Source: Flagellimonas zhangzhouensis (GTDB lineage Bacteria; Bacteroidota; Bacteroidia; Flavobacteriales; Flavobacteriaceae). Taken from it: DNA of 64,000 bases. This document shows positions 18,152 through 26,494 of the stretch, one piece after another. The stretch's first letter is position 1. Each line of letters begins with the position of its first letter. The notes beneath the pieces were generated by a model that was given only the letters and a program-made list of their open reading frames with translations, was not told the origin of the DNA and did not search any database. The position numbers and the translations under genes were made by a program. The DNA lies in assembly GCF_900102925.1 (NCBI RefSeq), contig NZ_FNKI01000002.1, positions 1-64,000 of the forward strand, written 5' to 3'.

Positions 18152-19804
18152 TTATCTCGCTTTTTTGTGGCGAACTGTTTTATTGGATTTGGATTTTGAA
18201 CCAACTCTGGACATAGCACATCTAAATCCGATATCGTCTGTTGCCATATATTGTGGCAAATATCTACGTTGTGCTGGGTCTAACCAGAAAGCTCTGTCTC
18301 TCCAAGAACCACCTTTGTAAACGCGAACTTCGTCGTTGATTAAGGTTGTTCTATAGTTGGATGTGTCATATTGGCGAACCAATTCTCCATCTTCGTTACG
18401 CTCTACCTTGTGATTTGGAGAGTCGTACATTTTACGTTGATCTTCGTCTTCTGCGGCAAACCTGTCATAGAATCTAGCGGAACCAGCGTCCCCATCTCTA
18501 AATCCACGGTTGTCACTCTTATCGAAGTTGGTTCTCAAATAGGTTTCTTGTTCGGTAACAGGAACTTCTTTGATTTCCCCTGGAAGGTTGATGGCTACAA
18601 TTTTACCGTTTGGCAAAGTGTCATACACAATTTGATCTTCCAAGATTTCAACTTTTCCATCTTCACCAATAGCTTTTTTCATGAAGATGTTACCACGGTA
18701 GTAGTTAAAGTCACTGATTTCGTCGTCAACGATAGGACGATATACATCGGCCACCCACTCGCTTACGTTACCAGCCATGTCATACAGACCAAAATCGTTT
18801 GGCTTATAAGATTTAACTTCTCCTGTGATATCGGCACCATCGTCAGACCATCCTGCAATACCGCCATAATCACCTTTTCCTTGCTTAAAGTTGGCCAACT
18901 GGTCTCCACGACCTACGCGCTGTCCATTTCTGGTGTAATCACCTTCCCAAGGATATTTTTTTCTACCTCTATAGTTGTTATACTCGCGGCTTCCAACAAG
19001 AGCTTGTGCTGCATATTCCCACTCAGTTTCGGTTGGAAGTCTATATTCTGGCATAATAACACCGCTACTTCTTTTAGCAAAAGCACTAATGGAATCCTTC
19101 TTTTGTTTTCCTTGTAATGAATCAATCTCACCACCGTAAACAGATTCAGGATTGTTCAAATAAGCTTCTGTGCTGAAGGTTCCAGACATTTCACCGTTCA
19201 ATACTTTGTATTTTGCATCTTCGGCAATATATCCTTCTCTTTCCAACATTACCTCATTAACCCTGTCGGTTCTCCATTCGGCATATTGAGTTGCTTGCAC
19301 CCAGTTAACACCAACTACTGGATATTCTGCAAAAGCAGGGTGTCTTAGGTAGTTGTTAGTCATGGTTTCATTATAGCCCAATCGGTTTCTCCATACCAAA
19401 GTATCTGGAAGAGCACCTTTATAAATGTTGGCATAGTTTGGATTGTCTGGTGGGTAAACCGCCTTTAAATAATCCAAATATTCCAAATACATTACGTTGG
19501 TGACCTCGGTTTCGTCCATATAAAAAGACTGCACGTGTTGTTGGGTTGGCGTATTGTTCCAATCGTGCATAATGTCGTCCTGGACCTTACCTTTGGTGAA
19601 AGTTCCACCTTCAACAAAAACAGTTCCAGGAGGAGTTTCTTGCTCCTTGAAATCCGAATTGTATTGAAATCCACCCTCCTTGGCGTTGATTTTCCATCCT
19701 GTGGCTCTAGAAGTGTCCTTTGATCCTGAGGAATTTTTACAACTGGATAATCCTCCCATCACAACGGCGCAAGAAAGTACAACTTTGATTAAGTGTTTTT
19801 TCAT
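18152..19804 (-). CDS. gldJ: Gliding motility / type IX secretion lipoprotein GldJ
   Basis: 550 aa. Lipoprotein signal with lipobox LSSC (Cys22). The body is a formylglycine-generating-enzyme-like (sulfatase-modifying factor) fold: GTVFVEGGTFTKG near 61-72, DETEVTN, YPVVGVNWVQATQYAEW, RLPTETEWEYAA, DMAGNVSEW and GGSWRDRAFW...R..RDDIGFRC-type end. In Flavobacterium johnsoniae GldJ is needed for gliding and for stable GldK, and so for the type IX secretion system; the FGE-like fold there is thought to be structural. The length is close to the F. johnsoniae protein. The C-terminal tail is Lys/Arg/Ser rich. Divergent from porV. Confidence 0.95.
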   Translation of the reverse strand: MKKHLIKVVLSCAVVMGGLSSCKNSSGSKDTSRATGWKINAKEGGFQYNSDFKEQETPPGTVFVEGGTFTKGKVQDDIMHDWNNTPTQQHVQSFYMDETEVTNVMYLEYLDYLKAVYPPDNPNYANIYKGALPDTLVWRNRLGYNETMTNNYLRHPAFAEYPVVGVNWVQATQYAEWRTDRVNEVMLEREGYIAEDAKYKVLNGEMSGTFSTEAYLNNPESVYGGEIDSLQGKQKKDSISAFAKRSSGVIMPEYRLPTETEWEYAAQALVGSREYNNYRGRKKYPWEGDYTRNGQRVGRGDQLANFKQGKGDYGGIAGWSDDGADITGEVKSYKPNDFGLYDMAGNVSEWVADVYRPIVDDEISDFNYYRGNIFMKKAIGEDGKVEILEDQIVYDTLPNGKIVAINLPGEIKEVPVTEQETYLRTNFDKSDNRGFRDGDAGSARFYDRFAAEDEDQRKMYDSPNHKVERNEDGELVRQYDTSNYRTTLINDEVRVYKGGSWRDRAFWLDPAQRRYLPQYMATDDIGFRCAMSRVGSKSKSNKTVRHKKAR

Positions 19805-20199
19805 AATTTGGGCTTGAGTACTTTAAAACTCAGGGGTTTATTCCCTAAGCGCTTCAATTTGTTTTGATTTTAAAAATCTTTCGATGGCATTAAAACGACG
19901 TTTTTGCCATTATATTTTGTGTTTGTCAAATAATTGTGGCAAAGTTCAAATTTTCTACATTGCTACACCTTTCTAACGGAGATGCTTTGAAAATAGTATA
20001 GCCCATATTGGTTTTTAACGGATTGGAATAAGTTAAAAGACATATAAATACCTTTTAACTGGATTAGTAGTGTTTTGAACGAAATACCATAAAATTTATA
20101 GATGCAGATATAAGAATTTCACCAAAAGACCGTTTAATTTGTATTGTTTCTTAGAATTATTAGGGAAACGGGGACATTACTAAATGCTAAAATTTTAGA
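19805..20199. other. gldJ-porV intergenic region, 395 bp, no gene seen
   Basis: AT-rich and free of any credible coding frame on either strand. It must contain the divergent promoters of gldJ and porV, but no exact TAnnTTTG box stands out. In F. johnsoniae the sortase gene porU lies between gldJ and porV; here there is no porU and no visible remnant of it. Confidence 0.7.
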
Positions 20200-21345
20200 A
20201 TGAAAAAGTTTTTAATTGTGGTAGCTTTCTTGGTTATAGCGCCACAAATTAGTGCACAGCAAGAAAGAGCAATCACCACTGCAGTACCATTTTTAACCAT
20301 TGCAGCCGATGCAAGGGCATCTGGTATGGGGGATATGGGAGTTGCAACTTCGTTCGATGTGTATTCGCAACAATGGAACCCTGCTAAATATGCTTTTGCA
20401 GACCAAAAAATGGGAGTTGGGGTTAGTTATACTCCTTATTTGGAAACTATTGTAAACGATGTTTCCTTATTAAATGCCAATTTTTATAATAAGCTGAATG
20501 ACCGAAGCGCATTTGCTGTTGGATTGCGCTATTTTGGTTTGGGAGAAATTGAGTTGAGACAAACTTTTGATCAAAGCGCTACCATAGTAAAGCCAAATGA
20601 ATTTTCATTGGATGGTTCATATTCATTGAAATTGAGTGAAACATTCTCTATGGCTGTTGGAGGTAGATTTATAAGCTCTAACCTTAGGTTCCAAGATGGA
20701 ACGCAAGACTCTCAGGCAGCCAATGCCTTTGCAGTAGATATTGCTGGTTTTTATCGATCAAGAGAAATTGCCTATGCAAGTTTTGATGGACGTTGGAGAG
20801 CTGGTTTTAATATTTCCAATTTAGGTGGTTCGTTGCAATATGATGAAGGTGGACAAGAAAACTTTTTGCCTACCAATCTAAAATTTGGAGGTGGCTTCGA
20901 TTTTATTTTTGATCAAGACAACAAGTTGGCTATCAATACTGAATTTAATAAATTATTGGTGCCAACACCTAGAGATTTTGACGGTGATGGTGATATCGAT
21001 GCAGAGGATAATGACCAGTATCAGAATATTGGCTTTTTTAGCGGAATCTTTGAATCTTTCGGAGATGCTCCTGATGGATTTAGTGAAGAACTAAAAGAAG
21101 TAACTTGGGCCTTGGGAGCAGAATACCAATTTAGAGAGTCCTTTATGTTGCGAACAGGTTACTTTAATGAAAGTGAAGAAAAAGGTTCAAGAAAGTTCTT
21201 CACCTTAGGTGCTGGGTTCAAATTTAAATCCGCTCAAATAGACCTTTCCTACTTGTTCTCAACCTCACAAGTTAGAAACCCATTGGAAAACACTTTGCGT
21301 TTTTCGCTTTCCTTTAATTTTGGGGAAGAGTTTTACAACGACTAA
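20200..21345 (+). CDS. porV: Type IX secretion outer membrane protein PorV (LptO family)
   Basis: 381 aa. Signal peptide ending QISA-QQ (about 19/20), then the conserved start AITTAVPFLTIAADARASGMGDMGVAT and an outer-membrane beta-barrel of the FadL type ending in an aromatic-rich strand (LRFSLSFNF). PorV carries type IX cargo from the SprA translocon to the attachment complex. A small Asp-rich calcium-like motif (DFDGDGDIDAEDND, about 264-277) sits in an external loop. porU, usually just upstream and cotranscribed, is absent here. Terminated by a hairpin at 21368-21396. Confidence 0.93.
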   Translation: MKKFLIVVAFLVIAPQISAQQERAITTAVPFLTIAADARASGMGDMGVATSFDVYSQQWNPAKYAFADQKMGVGVSYTPYLETIVNDVSLLNANFYNKLNDRSAFAVGLRYFGLGEIELRQTFDQSATIVKPNEFSLDGSYSLKLSETFSMAVGGRFISSNLRFQDGTQDSQAANAFAVDIAGFYRSREIAYASFDGRWRAGFNISNLGGSLQYDEGGQENFLPTNLKFGGGFDFIFDQDNKLAINTEFNKLLVPTPRDFDGDGDIDAEDNDQYQNIGFFSGIFESFGDAPDGFSEELKEVTWALGAEYQFRESFMLRTGYFNESEEKGSRKFFTLGAGFKFKSAQIDLSYLFSTSQVRNPLENTLRFSLSFNFGEEFYND

Positions 21346-21367
21346 TAAGATTTTCAATCATATAACT

Positions 21368-21396
21368 AAACCCGTCCATATTGGATGGGTTTTTTT
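21368..21396 (+). terminator. porV terminator
   Basis: Stem AAACCCGTCC / GGATGGGTTT (one G-T pair, loop ATATT) followed by seven T. Its T-run overlaps the -7 box of cdd. Confidence 0.85.
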
Positions 21397-21403
21397 ATTT
21401 TTG
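21396..21403 (+). promoter_or_regulatory. cdd promoter -7 box
   Basis: TATTTTTG inside the T-run of the porV terminator, 17 bp before the cdd ATG at 21421. It places transcription start near 21410, downstream of the in-frame ATG at 21385, and so decides the start codon. Confidence 0.6.
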
Positions 21404-21420
21404 GAAGACATCATCTTAGC

Positions 21421-21912
21421 ATGAAGAAAAAGCAAATAGGTTTTGAATTACAGATTTTTGAGGATGGCTCGGAGCTGTCACAAATGGAGCAAAAATTGTT
21501 ACAACAAGCAGATACAGCCCGTTTAAATGCCTATGCTCCATATTCCAATTTTAAAGTAGGTGCGGCCGTACTCATGGAAAACGGCGAGGTAGTGATTGGA
21601 AACAATCAGGAAAATGCGGCTTATCCAGCAGGACTTTGTGCAGAACGTGTAGCTATTTTTCAAGCTGGCGCAAGATTTCCAGGAGTGGCTATTAAGTGTT
21701 TGGCAATCAGTGCTGGGTCGGATGGTCATGCCCTGTCCGAACCTGCTGCCCCTTGTGGAAATTGCAGACAGTCCATTATCGAATATGAGCAAAAGCAAAC
21801 CACTTCGATTCCAATTTTATTGAAAGCTCCAAAAGGCCCAATTTATAAGTGTCCTTCAATGAAAGATATCCTCCCCTTAGCATTCAATAGTTCATTTTTG
21901 GGCGATTCTTAA
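21421..21912 (+). CDS. cdd: Cytidine deaminase
   Basis: 163 aa homotetrameric-type enzyme of pyrimidine salvage (cytidine/deoxycytidine to uridine). Catalytic zinc motifs: CAE in AGLCAERVAIFQAG and PCGNCRQ further on, plus the substrate loop NAYAPYSNFKVGAAV. An in-frame ATG exists at 21385, but it sits in the porV terminator hairpin and upstream of the -7 box, so ATG 21421 (MKKKQIGFEL) is chosen. First of the cdd-pdhA-pdhC run; pdhA has its own -7 box. Confidence 0.95.
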   Translation: MKKKQIGFELQIFEDGSELSQMEQKLLQQADTARLNAYAPYSNFKVGAAVLMENGEVVIGNNQENAAYPAGLCAERVAIFQAGARFPGVAIKCLAISAGSDGHALSEPAAPCGNCRQSIIEYEQKQTTSIPILLKAPKGPIYKCPSMKDILPLAFNSSFLGDS

Positions 21913-21943
21913 ATCAATTCTTTTTACAAAACATTTATATATG

Positions 21944-21951
21944 TATTTTTG
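21944..21951 (+). promoter_or_regulatory. pdhA promoter -7 box
   Basis: TATTTTTG, exact consensus, 42 bp before the pdhA ATG at 21994. An in-frame ATG at 21949 overlaps this box and cannot be the start. Confidence 0.6.
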
Positions 21952-21993
21952 CTCTTCCCAACCACAGGGAAATTTCAATTAATACTACAGTTG

Positions 21994-22992
21994 ATGAAAA
22001 AAATCACCAAAGAAGTTTACCTAAAATGGTACGAGGACATGTTGTTCTGGAGAAAATTCGAGGACAAATTAGCAGCAGTTTATATCCAACAAAAAGTAAG
22101 GGGCTTTTTGCACCTTTACAACGGACAGGAAGCCGTTTTGGCTGGAGCACTGCATGCCATGGATCTTACCAAGGATAGAATGATCACCGCTTACCGAAAC
22201 CACGTTCAGCCAATTGGAATGGGGGTTGACCCAAGAAGAGTAATGGCAGAACTTTACGGTAAAGTTACTGGTACCTCAAAAGGTATGGGAGGATCCATGC
22301 ACATTTTCTCCAAAGAGCATCGTTTTTATGGTGGTCACGGAATTGTGGGTGGACAAATTCCATTGGGTGCTGGTTTGGCATTCGGGGATAAATACTTCAA
22401 AAGGGATTCTGTAACCCTTTGTTATATGGGTGATGGTGCAGTGCGTCAAGGATCATTGCACGAAGCATTCAACTTGGCCATGTTGTGGCAATTGCCAGTT
22501 GTTTTCATTTGTGAGAACAATGGTTATGCAATGGGTACTTCGGTAGCAAGAACAGCATTCAGTACAGATATCTGGAAACTGGGATTGGGATACGAAATGC
22601 CTTGTGGGCCTGTAGACGGAATGGACCCTGCTGCAGTTGCAAAAGAAATGGACAAAGCCATTGAGCGTGCTCGTACTGGTGGAGGTCCAACTTTCTTAGA
22701 GATGAAAACGTACCGATATAGAGGTCACTCTATGTCCGATGCGCAGCACTATAGAACCAAAGAAGAAGTAGAGGAGTACAAAAAGATAGATCCAATTACC
22801 CAAGTGAAAGATGTGATTCTTGAAAAAGGATACGCAACGGAAGAGGAGTTGAAAGCAGCTGACAAAAGGGTGAAAGATTTAGTGAAGGAGTGTGAGGAAT
22901 TTGCAGAAAATTCCGATTTCCCACCATTGGAGCAATTGTACGATACCGTTTACGAACAAGAAGACTATCCATTTTTACAACATAAATTATAA
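21994..22992 (+). CDS. pdhA: Pyruvate dehydrogenase E1 component, alpha subunit
   Basis: 332 aa, the normal length for the heterotetrameric E1 alpha chain. Thiamine diphosphate motif GDGAVRQGSLHEAFNLAMLWQLPVVFICENN (GDG to NN) is intact. GHGIVGGQIPLGAGLAFG and the phosphorylation-loop-like YRYRGHSMSDAQHYR are present. With E1 beta, E2 and E3 it converts pyruvate to acetyl-CoA. The E1 beta gene is not adjacent: pdhC follows after 4 bp. The start at 21994 (MKKITKEVYLKWYEDM) is set by the family N-terminus and the promoter position. Confidence 0.96.
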   Translation: MKKITKEVYLKWYEDMLFWRKFEDKLAAVYIQQKVRGFLHLYNGQEAVLAGALHAMDLTKDRMITAYRNHVQPIGMGVDPRRVMAELYGKVTGTSKGMGGSMHIFSKEHRFYGGHGIVGGQIPLGAGLAFGDKYFKRDSVTLCYMGDGAVRQGSLHEAFNLAMLWQLPVVFICENNGYAMGTSVARTAFSTDIWKLGLGYEMPCGPVDGMDPAAVAKEMDKAIERARTGGGPTFLEMKTYRYRGHSMSDAQHYRTKEEVEEYKKIDPITQVKDVILEKGYATEEELKAADKRVKDLVKECEEFAENSDFPPLEQLYDTVYEQEDYPFLQHKL

Positions 22993-22996
22993 GTAG

Positions 22997-24616
22997 ATGG
23001 CAGAAGTAATCACCATGCCTAGATTGAGCGATACCATGGAAGAAGGTACCGTGGCAAAATGGCTCAAACAAGTAGGGGACAAAGTTGAAGAAGGAGATAT
23101 ATTGGCCGAAATCGAAACTGATAAGGCTACCATGGAATTTGAATCTTTCCATCAAGGTACATTGCTCCATATTGGAATTCAAGAAGGAGAAGGTGCGCCT
23201 GTAGATTCACTTTTGGCCATTATCGGCGACGAAGGAGAAGATTTTTCTGCACTTTTGAACGGAGCGAGTGCTACTCCAGCCAAAGAGGAAGTAGCTGAAA
23301 CCAAACCAGCGGAAGCTGCCGCACCAGCAAGTGCTCCAGTATCTATTCCAGAAGGTGTGGAAGTAGTTTCCATGCCAAGGTTGAGCGATACCATGGAAGA
23401 AGGTACCGTTGCCAGCTGGTTGAAAAAGGTAGGTGATACTGTAGAAGAAGGCGATATTTTGGCTGAAATCGAGACTGATAAAGCCACAATGGAATTTGAG
23501 TCTTTCTACTCAGGAACCTTATTGTATATCGGAATTCAAGAAGGAGAAGGTGCTCCTGTTGATTCTTTATTGGCCATTATAGGTCCTGCAGGAACCGATG
23601 TGGATGCCGTTTTAAGTGCTCAGTCAGGAGGAGGTGCAACAAGTGCCCCAGCTGCTGAACCAACTAAAACAGAAGCGCCTGCAGCCGAAACAAGCACAGC
23701 CGCTCCTGTGGCTTCAGCCTCATCCGATGGACAACGTATATTGGCTTCTCCATTGGCTAAAAAGATAGCCAGTGAAAAAGGCATCAACTTGGCCGATGTA
23801 AAAGGAACAGGTGATCACGGTAGAATTGTAAAGAAGGATGTTGAAAGCTATCAACCTTCACAAACTGCTGCCCCTGCTCCTGAAAAAGCAGTTGAATCAG
23901 CGCCAGTAGCACCAATTGCTTTACCAGTAGGAGAAGAAAGCATAGAGGAAGTGAAAAACTCAACCATGCGTAAGGTAATTGCCAAGCGTTTGGGTGAATC
24001 CAAATTCTCTGCACCACATTACTACCTTACTATCGAGGTAGATATGGAAAATGCAAAAGCTTCAAGATCACAAATCAACAATTTACCAGATACTAAAGTA
24101 TCGTTCAACGATATGGTATTGAAAGCTTGTGCGATGGCCCTTAAAAAGCATCCACAGGTAAATACTTCATGGAATGGTGATACTACGGTATATAAACATC
24201 ACGTGCATATGGGTGTTGCTGTGGCTGTAGATGAGGGTCTTGTAGTACCTGTAATCAAATTTGCTGACCAAATGACCCTATCTCAATTGGGTGCATCTGT
24301 GAAAGATTTGGCTGGTAGAGCTCGTAATAAGAAAATTAAGCCCGATGAAATGGAAGGAAGTACCTTCACTGTTTCAAACTTGGGAATGTTCGGAATTTTG
24401 GAATTTACATCCATTATTAACCAACCGAACTCTGCTATTTTATCTGTAGGAGCCATTGTTGAAAAACCAGTGGTTAAAAACGGGGAGATTGTAGTGGGAA
24501 GTACTATGAAAATCACCTTGGCTTGTGATCACAGAACCGTAGATGGAGCAACAGGTGCCCAGTTCTTGCAAACGTTGAGAGCTTACTTGGAGAATCCAGT
24601 GACCATGTTGGCATAG
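22997..24616 (+). CDS. pdhC: Pyruvate dehydrogenase E2, dihydrolipoamide acetyltransferase
   Basis: 539 aa. Two N-terminal lipoyl domains (about 7-77 and 126-196), each with the lipoylated Lys in EIETDKATMEFES. By my count they differ at only 6 of 71 positions. Ala/Pro/Glu linkers separate the domains. The peripheral subunit-binding domain is at about 248-285 (ASPLAKKIASEKGI...GTGDHGRIVKKDV) and the catalytic CoA-acetyltransferase domain at about 315-539, with DHRTVDGATGAQF near 510-522 holding the catalytic His and Asp. It overlaps no neighbour and follows pdhA by 4 bp. Confidence 0.96.
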   Translation: MAEVITMPRLSDTMEEGTVAKWLKQVGDKVEEGDILAEIETDKATMEFESFHQGTLLHIGIQEGEGAPVDSLLAIIGDEGEDFSALLNGASATPAKEEVAETKPAEAAAPASAPVSIPEGVEVVSMPRLSDTMEEGTVASWLKKVGDTVEEGDILAEIETDKATMEFESFYSGTLLYIGIQEGEGAPVDSLLAIIGPAGTDVDAVLSAQSGGGATSAPAAEPTKTEAPAAETSTAAPVASASSDGQRILASPLAKKIASEKGINLADVKGTGDHGRIVKKDVESYQPSQTAAPAPEKAVESAPVAPIALPVGEESIEEVKNSTMRKVIAKRLGESKFSAPHYYLTIEVDMENAKASRSQINNLPDTKVSFNDMVLKACAMALKKHPQVNTSWNGDTTVYKHHVHMGVAVAVDEGLVVPVIKFADQMTLSQLGASVKDLAGRARNKKIKPDEMEGSTFTVSNLGMFGILEFTSIINQPNSAILSVGAIVEKPVVKNGEIVVGSTMKITLACDHRTVDGATGAQFLQTLRAYLENPVTMLA

Positions 24617-24625
24617 TACTAATTG

Positions 24626-24649
24626 TCCCTTGAGCGTAGTCGAAAGGGA
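24626..24649. repeat. REP-like dispersed hairpin, copy 1
   Basis: Imperfect palindrome with arms TCCCTT / AAGGGA around GAGCGTAGTCGA, starting 10 bp after the pdhC stop and before the pdhC terminator. It shares the core TnGAGCGnAGTCGAnAGG with the copy at 25732-25753. Confidence 0.6.
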
Positions 24650-24670
24650 TGGTAGGTAACACATAATATT

Positions 24671-24698
24671 AAAGCATCCCTTTTGGGATGCTTTTTTT
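24671..24698 (+). terminator. pdhC terminator
   Basis: Perfect 10-bp stem AAAGCATCCC / GGGATGCTTT with a TTTT loop (24671-24694), then further T residues. Confidence 0.9.
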
Positions 24699-24727
24699 AT
24701 CTTTAAAAAATTCAAAATCAAAAAACG

Positions 24728-25720
24728 ATGAAAATATTTCTATATGTTTTAAGTGCATTGTTGTTTGCAACCTGCTCCAGTACACAAACGGGTTCTACAG
24801 CAGCAGTTGTTCCGTCTCCTCCTACAGTAAAGTCAAATGTTTCAAAAGATGATTTTTCCAATGCGGATCGTATTGGTCAAATTATGAACTATTTGGCTTC
24901 GGATGAATTAAAAGGCCGCGATTCAGGAAGTGAAGGAATCGAAAAAGCAGCACAGTATATAGAAAATCATTTTAAAGCCTATGGTGTAACACCATATTTT
25001 GAAAGTTATAGGGATACCCTTTCCAATTTTAAAAAGCCATCTTACAATGTTGTGGGTGTGGTTGAGGGAAATGACCCTACATTAAAGAATGAGTTTATTG
25101 TAATAGGTGCGCATTACGACCATATCGGAATTGTTGAAATGGAAAATGGAGATGCGATAGCCAATGGTGCTAACGATAATGCATCGGGAACGACTTCTGT
25201 TTTGGAGTTTGCCAGATATTTTGGAACAAACAAAACCAATAAACGCACTTTGATTTTCGCATTGTTCAGTGCGGAAGAAAAAGGGCTTCTTGGCGCCAAG
25301 CATTTAGCTAAGAAATTGAAGGAAGCAGACCTTAACCTTTACACTATGCTCAATTTTGAAATGACAGGTGTACCAATGCAGGACAAAGATTATTTCATGT
25401 ACATCACAGGATATGAAATGTCCAATTTGGCGGCCGTAGGTAATACTTATGCAAAGGAGAATTTAATAGGGTTTTTGCCTACGGCACAACGAATGAATTT
25501 GTATCAGCGTTCAGATAATTATGCGTTCCATCAAGAATTTGGTGTTCCATCGCATACATTTTGCACCTTCGATTTTACCAATTTTGACCATTACCATAAA
25601 GTTGGGGACGAACCAGAAATCATGGATTTTGCACATATGGCGCAATTGGTAAATAAAACAATCCCTGTTTTGGAAGGGATAGCAAATGCGCCTGCACAGG
25701 AAGTTCAATTAACTAAATAA
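24728..25720 (+). CDS. M28 family metallopeptidase, lipoprotein
   Basis: 330 aa. Lipoprotein signal with lipobox FATC (Cys16), so it is anchored in the envelope. M28 zinc aminopeptidase core: GAHYDHIG (His and Asp ligand region, about 129-136), NGANDNASGTTSVLEFARYF (bridging Asp), FALFSAEEKGLLGAKH (catalytic Glu-Glu) and a late His in VPSHTFCTFD. The substrate specificity is not known. It lies alone between two copies of a REP-like hairpin. Confidence 0.92.
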   Translation: MKIFLYVLSALLFATCSSTQTGSTAAVVPSPPTVKSNVSKDDFSNADRIGQIMNYLASDELKGRDSGSEGIEKAAQYIENHFKAYGVTPYFESYRDTLSNFKKPSYNVVGVVEGNDPTLKNEFIVIGAHYDHIGIVEMENGDAIANGANDNASGTTSVLEFARYFGTNKTNKRTLIFALFSAEEKGLLGAKHLAKKLKEADLNLYTMLNFEMTGVPMQDKDYFMYITGYEMSNLAAVGNTYAKENLIGFLPTAQRMNLYQRSDNYAFHQEFGVPSHTFCTFDFTNFDHYHKVGDEPEIMDFAHMAQLVNKTIPVLEGIANAPAQEVQLTK

Positions 25721-25731
25721 CATAAAATGTC

Positions 25732-25753
25732 ACCTCGAGCGGAGTCGAGAGGT
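25732..25753. repeat. REP-like dispersed hairpin, copy 2
   Basis: ACCTCGAGCGGAGTCGAGAGGT: complementary arms ACC-TCGA / TCGA-GAGGT with a 2-nt bulge, starting 11 bp after the M28 peptidase stop and ending 7 bp before the SDR start. Same core and same position relative to a stop codon as copy 1. Confidence 0.65.
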
Positions 25754-25760
25754 CAAGTTC

Positions 25761-26438
25761 ATGGCAAACATTATCATAACAGGAACAAGTAGAGGAATTG
25801 GATTGGAATTGGTCAAGCTTTTTGCTCAAGAGGGGCATCAAGTGTTGGCTCTTTCACGAAATACAAAACCTGTGGAAAGTTTGGGGTTTTCCAATGTGCA
25901 TACTTTTTCTTTTGATCTGGGAAATCCATCTCATTTTAAAAAAGTAGAGGAGTTTATCGAACAATGGCATGTGGTGGATGTGCTCATCAACAATGCAGGT
26001 AGTTTGGTTAACAAACCTTTTATGGAAACTTCGGCTGAAGAATTTGAATCTGTTTACAAAGTAAATGTGTTTGGTGTGGCCGAAATGACCAAAGCCGTTT
26101 TACCTCAAATGGGTAAAAAAGGACATGTGGTCACCATAAGTTCTATGGGCGGCGTACAAGGCAGTATGAAATTTGCAGGACTTTCCGCCTATAGTTCCAG
26201 TAAAGGGGCGGTGATTACATTGACAGAACTTTGGGCTGAAGAATTTAAAGAGTCAGGACCAAGTTTTAATGTTTTGGCCTTGGGAGCCGTTCAAACCGAA
26301 ATGTTGGAAGAGGCTTTCCCTGGATATCAAGCTCCAGTTACTGCCATAGAAATGGCAACCTATATCAAGGAATTTGCTTTGACTGGACACAAAATGTACA
26401 ATGGTAAATTGTTGCAAGTAAGTAATAGTACACCCTGA
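25761..26438 (+). CDS. Short-chain dehydrogenase/reductase
   Basis: 225 aa classical SDR. NAD(P)-binding TGTSRGIG at about 7-14, NNAG near 82, catalytic Ser in TISSMGG and YSSSKGA (Tyr and Lys). The substrate is unknown. Short for the class but with no missing core motif. Its 5' leader contains REP-like hairpin copy 2. Confidence 0.92.
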   Translation: MANIIITGTSRGIGLELVKLFAQEGHQVLALSRNTKPVESLGFSNVHTFSFDLGNPSHFKKVEEFIEQWHVVDVLINNAGSLVNKPFMETSAEEFESVYKVNVFGVAEMTKAVLPQMGKKGHVVTISSMGGVQGSMKFAGLSAYSSSKGAVITLTELWAEEFKESGPSFNVLALGAVQTEMLEEAFPGYQAPVTAIEMATYIKEFALTGHKMYNGKLLQVSNSTP

Positions 26439-26481
26439 TTAATTTATTGATTCCTTAAAATGATGTTTCTACCTTAACACT

Positions 26482-26489
26482 TAACTTTG
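26482..26489 (+). promoter_or_regulatory. -7 box abutting the SprT-like gene (leaderless mRNA likely)
   Basis: TAACTTTG, exact TAnnTTTG, ending 5 bp before the GTG start at 26495. Confidence 0.55.
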
Positions 26490-26494
26490 TTCTA

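Noticed and set aside
18371..19117. 248-codon open frame antisense to gldJ
   Set aside because: It mirrors the codon pattern of gldJ, which is a certain gene on the other strand. It has no promoter or family likeness.
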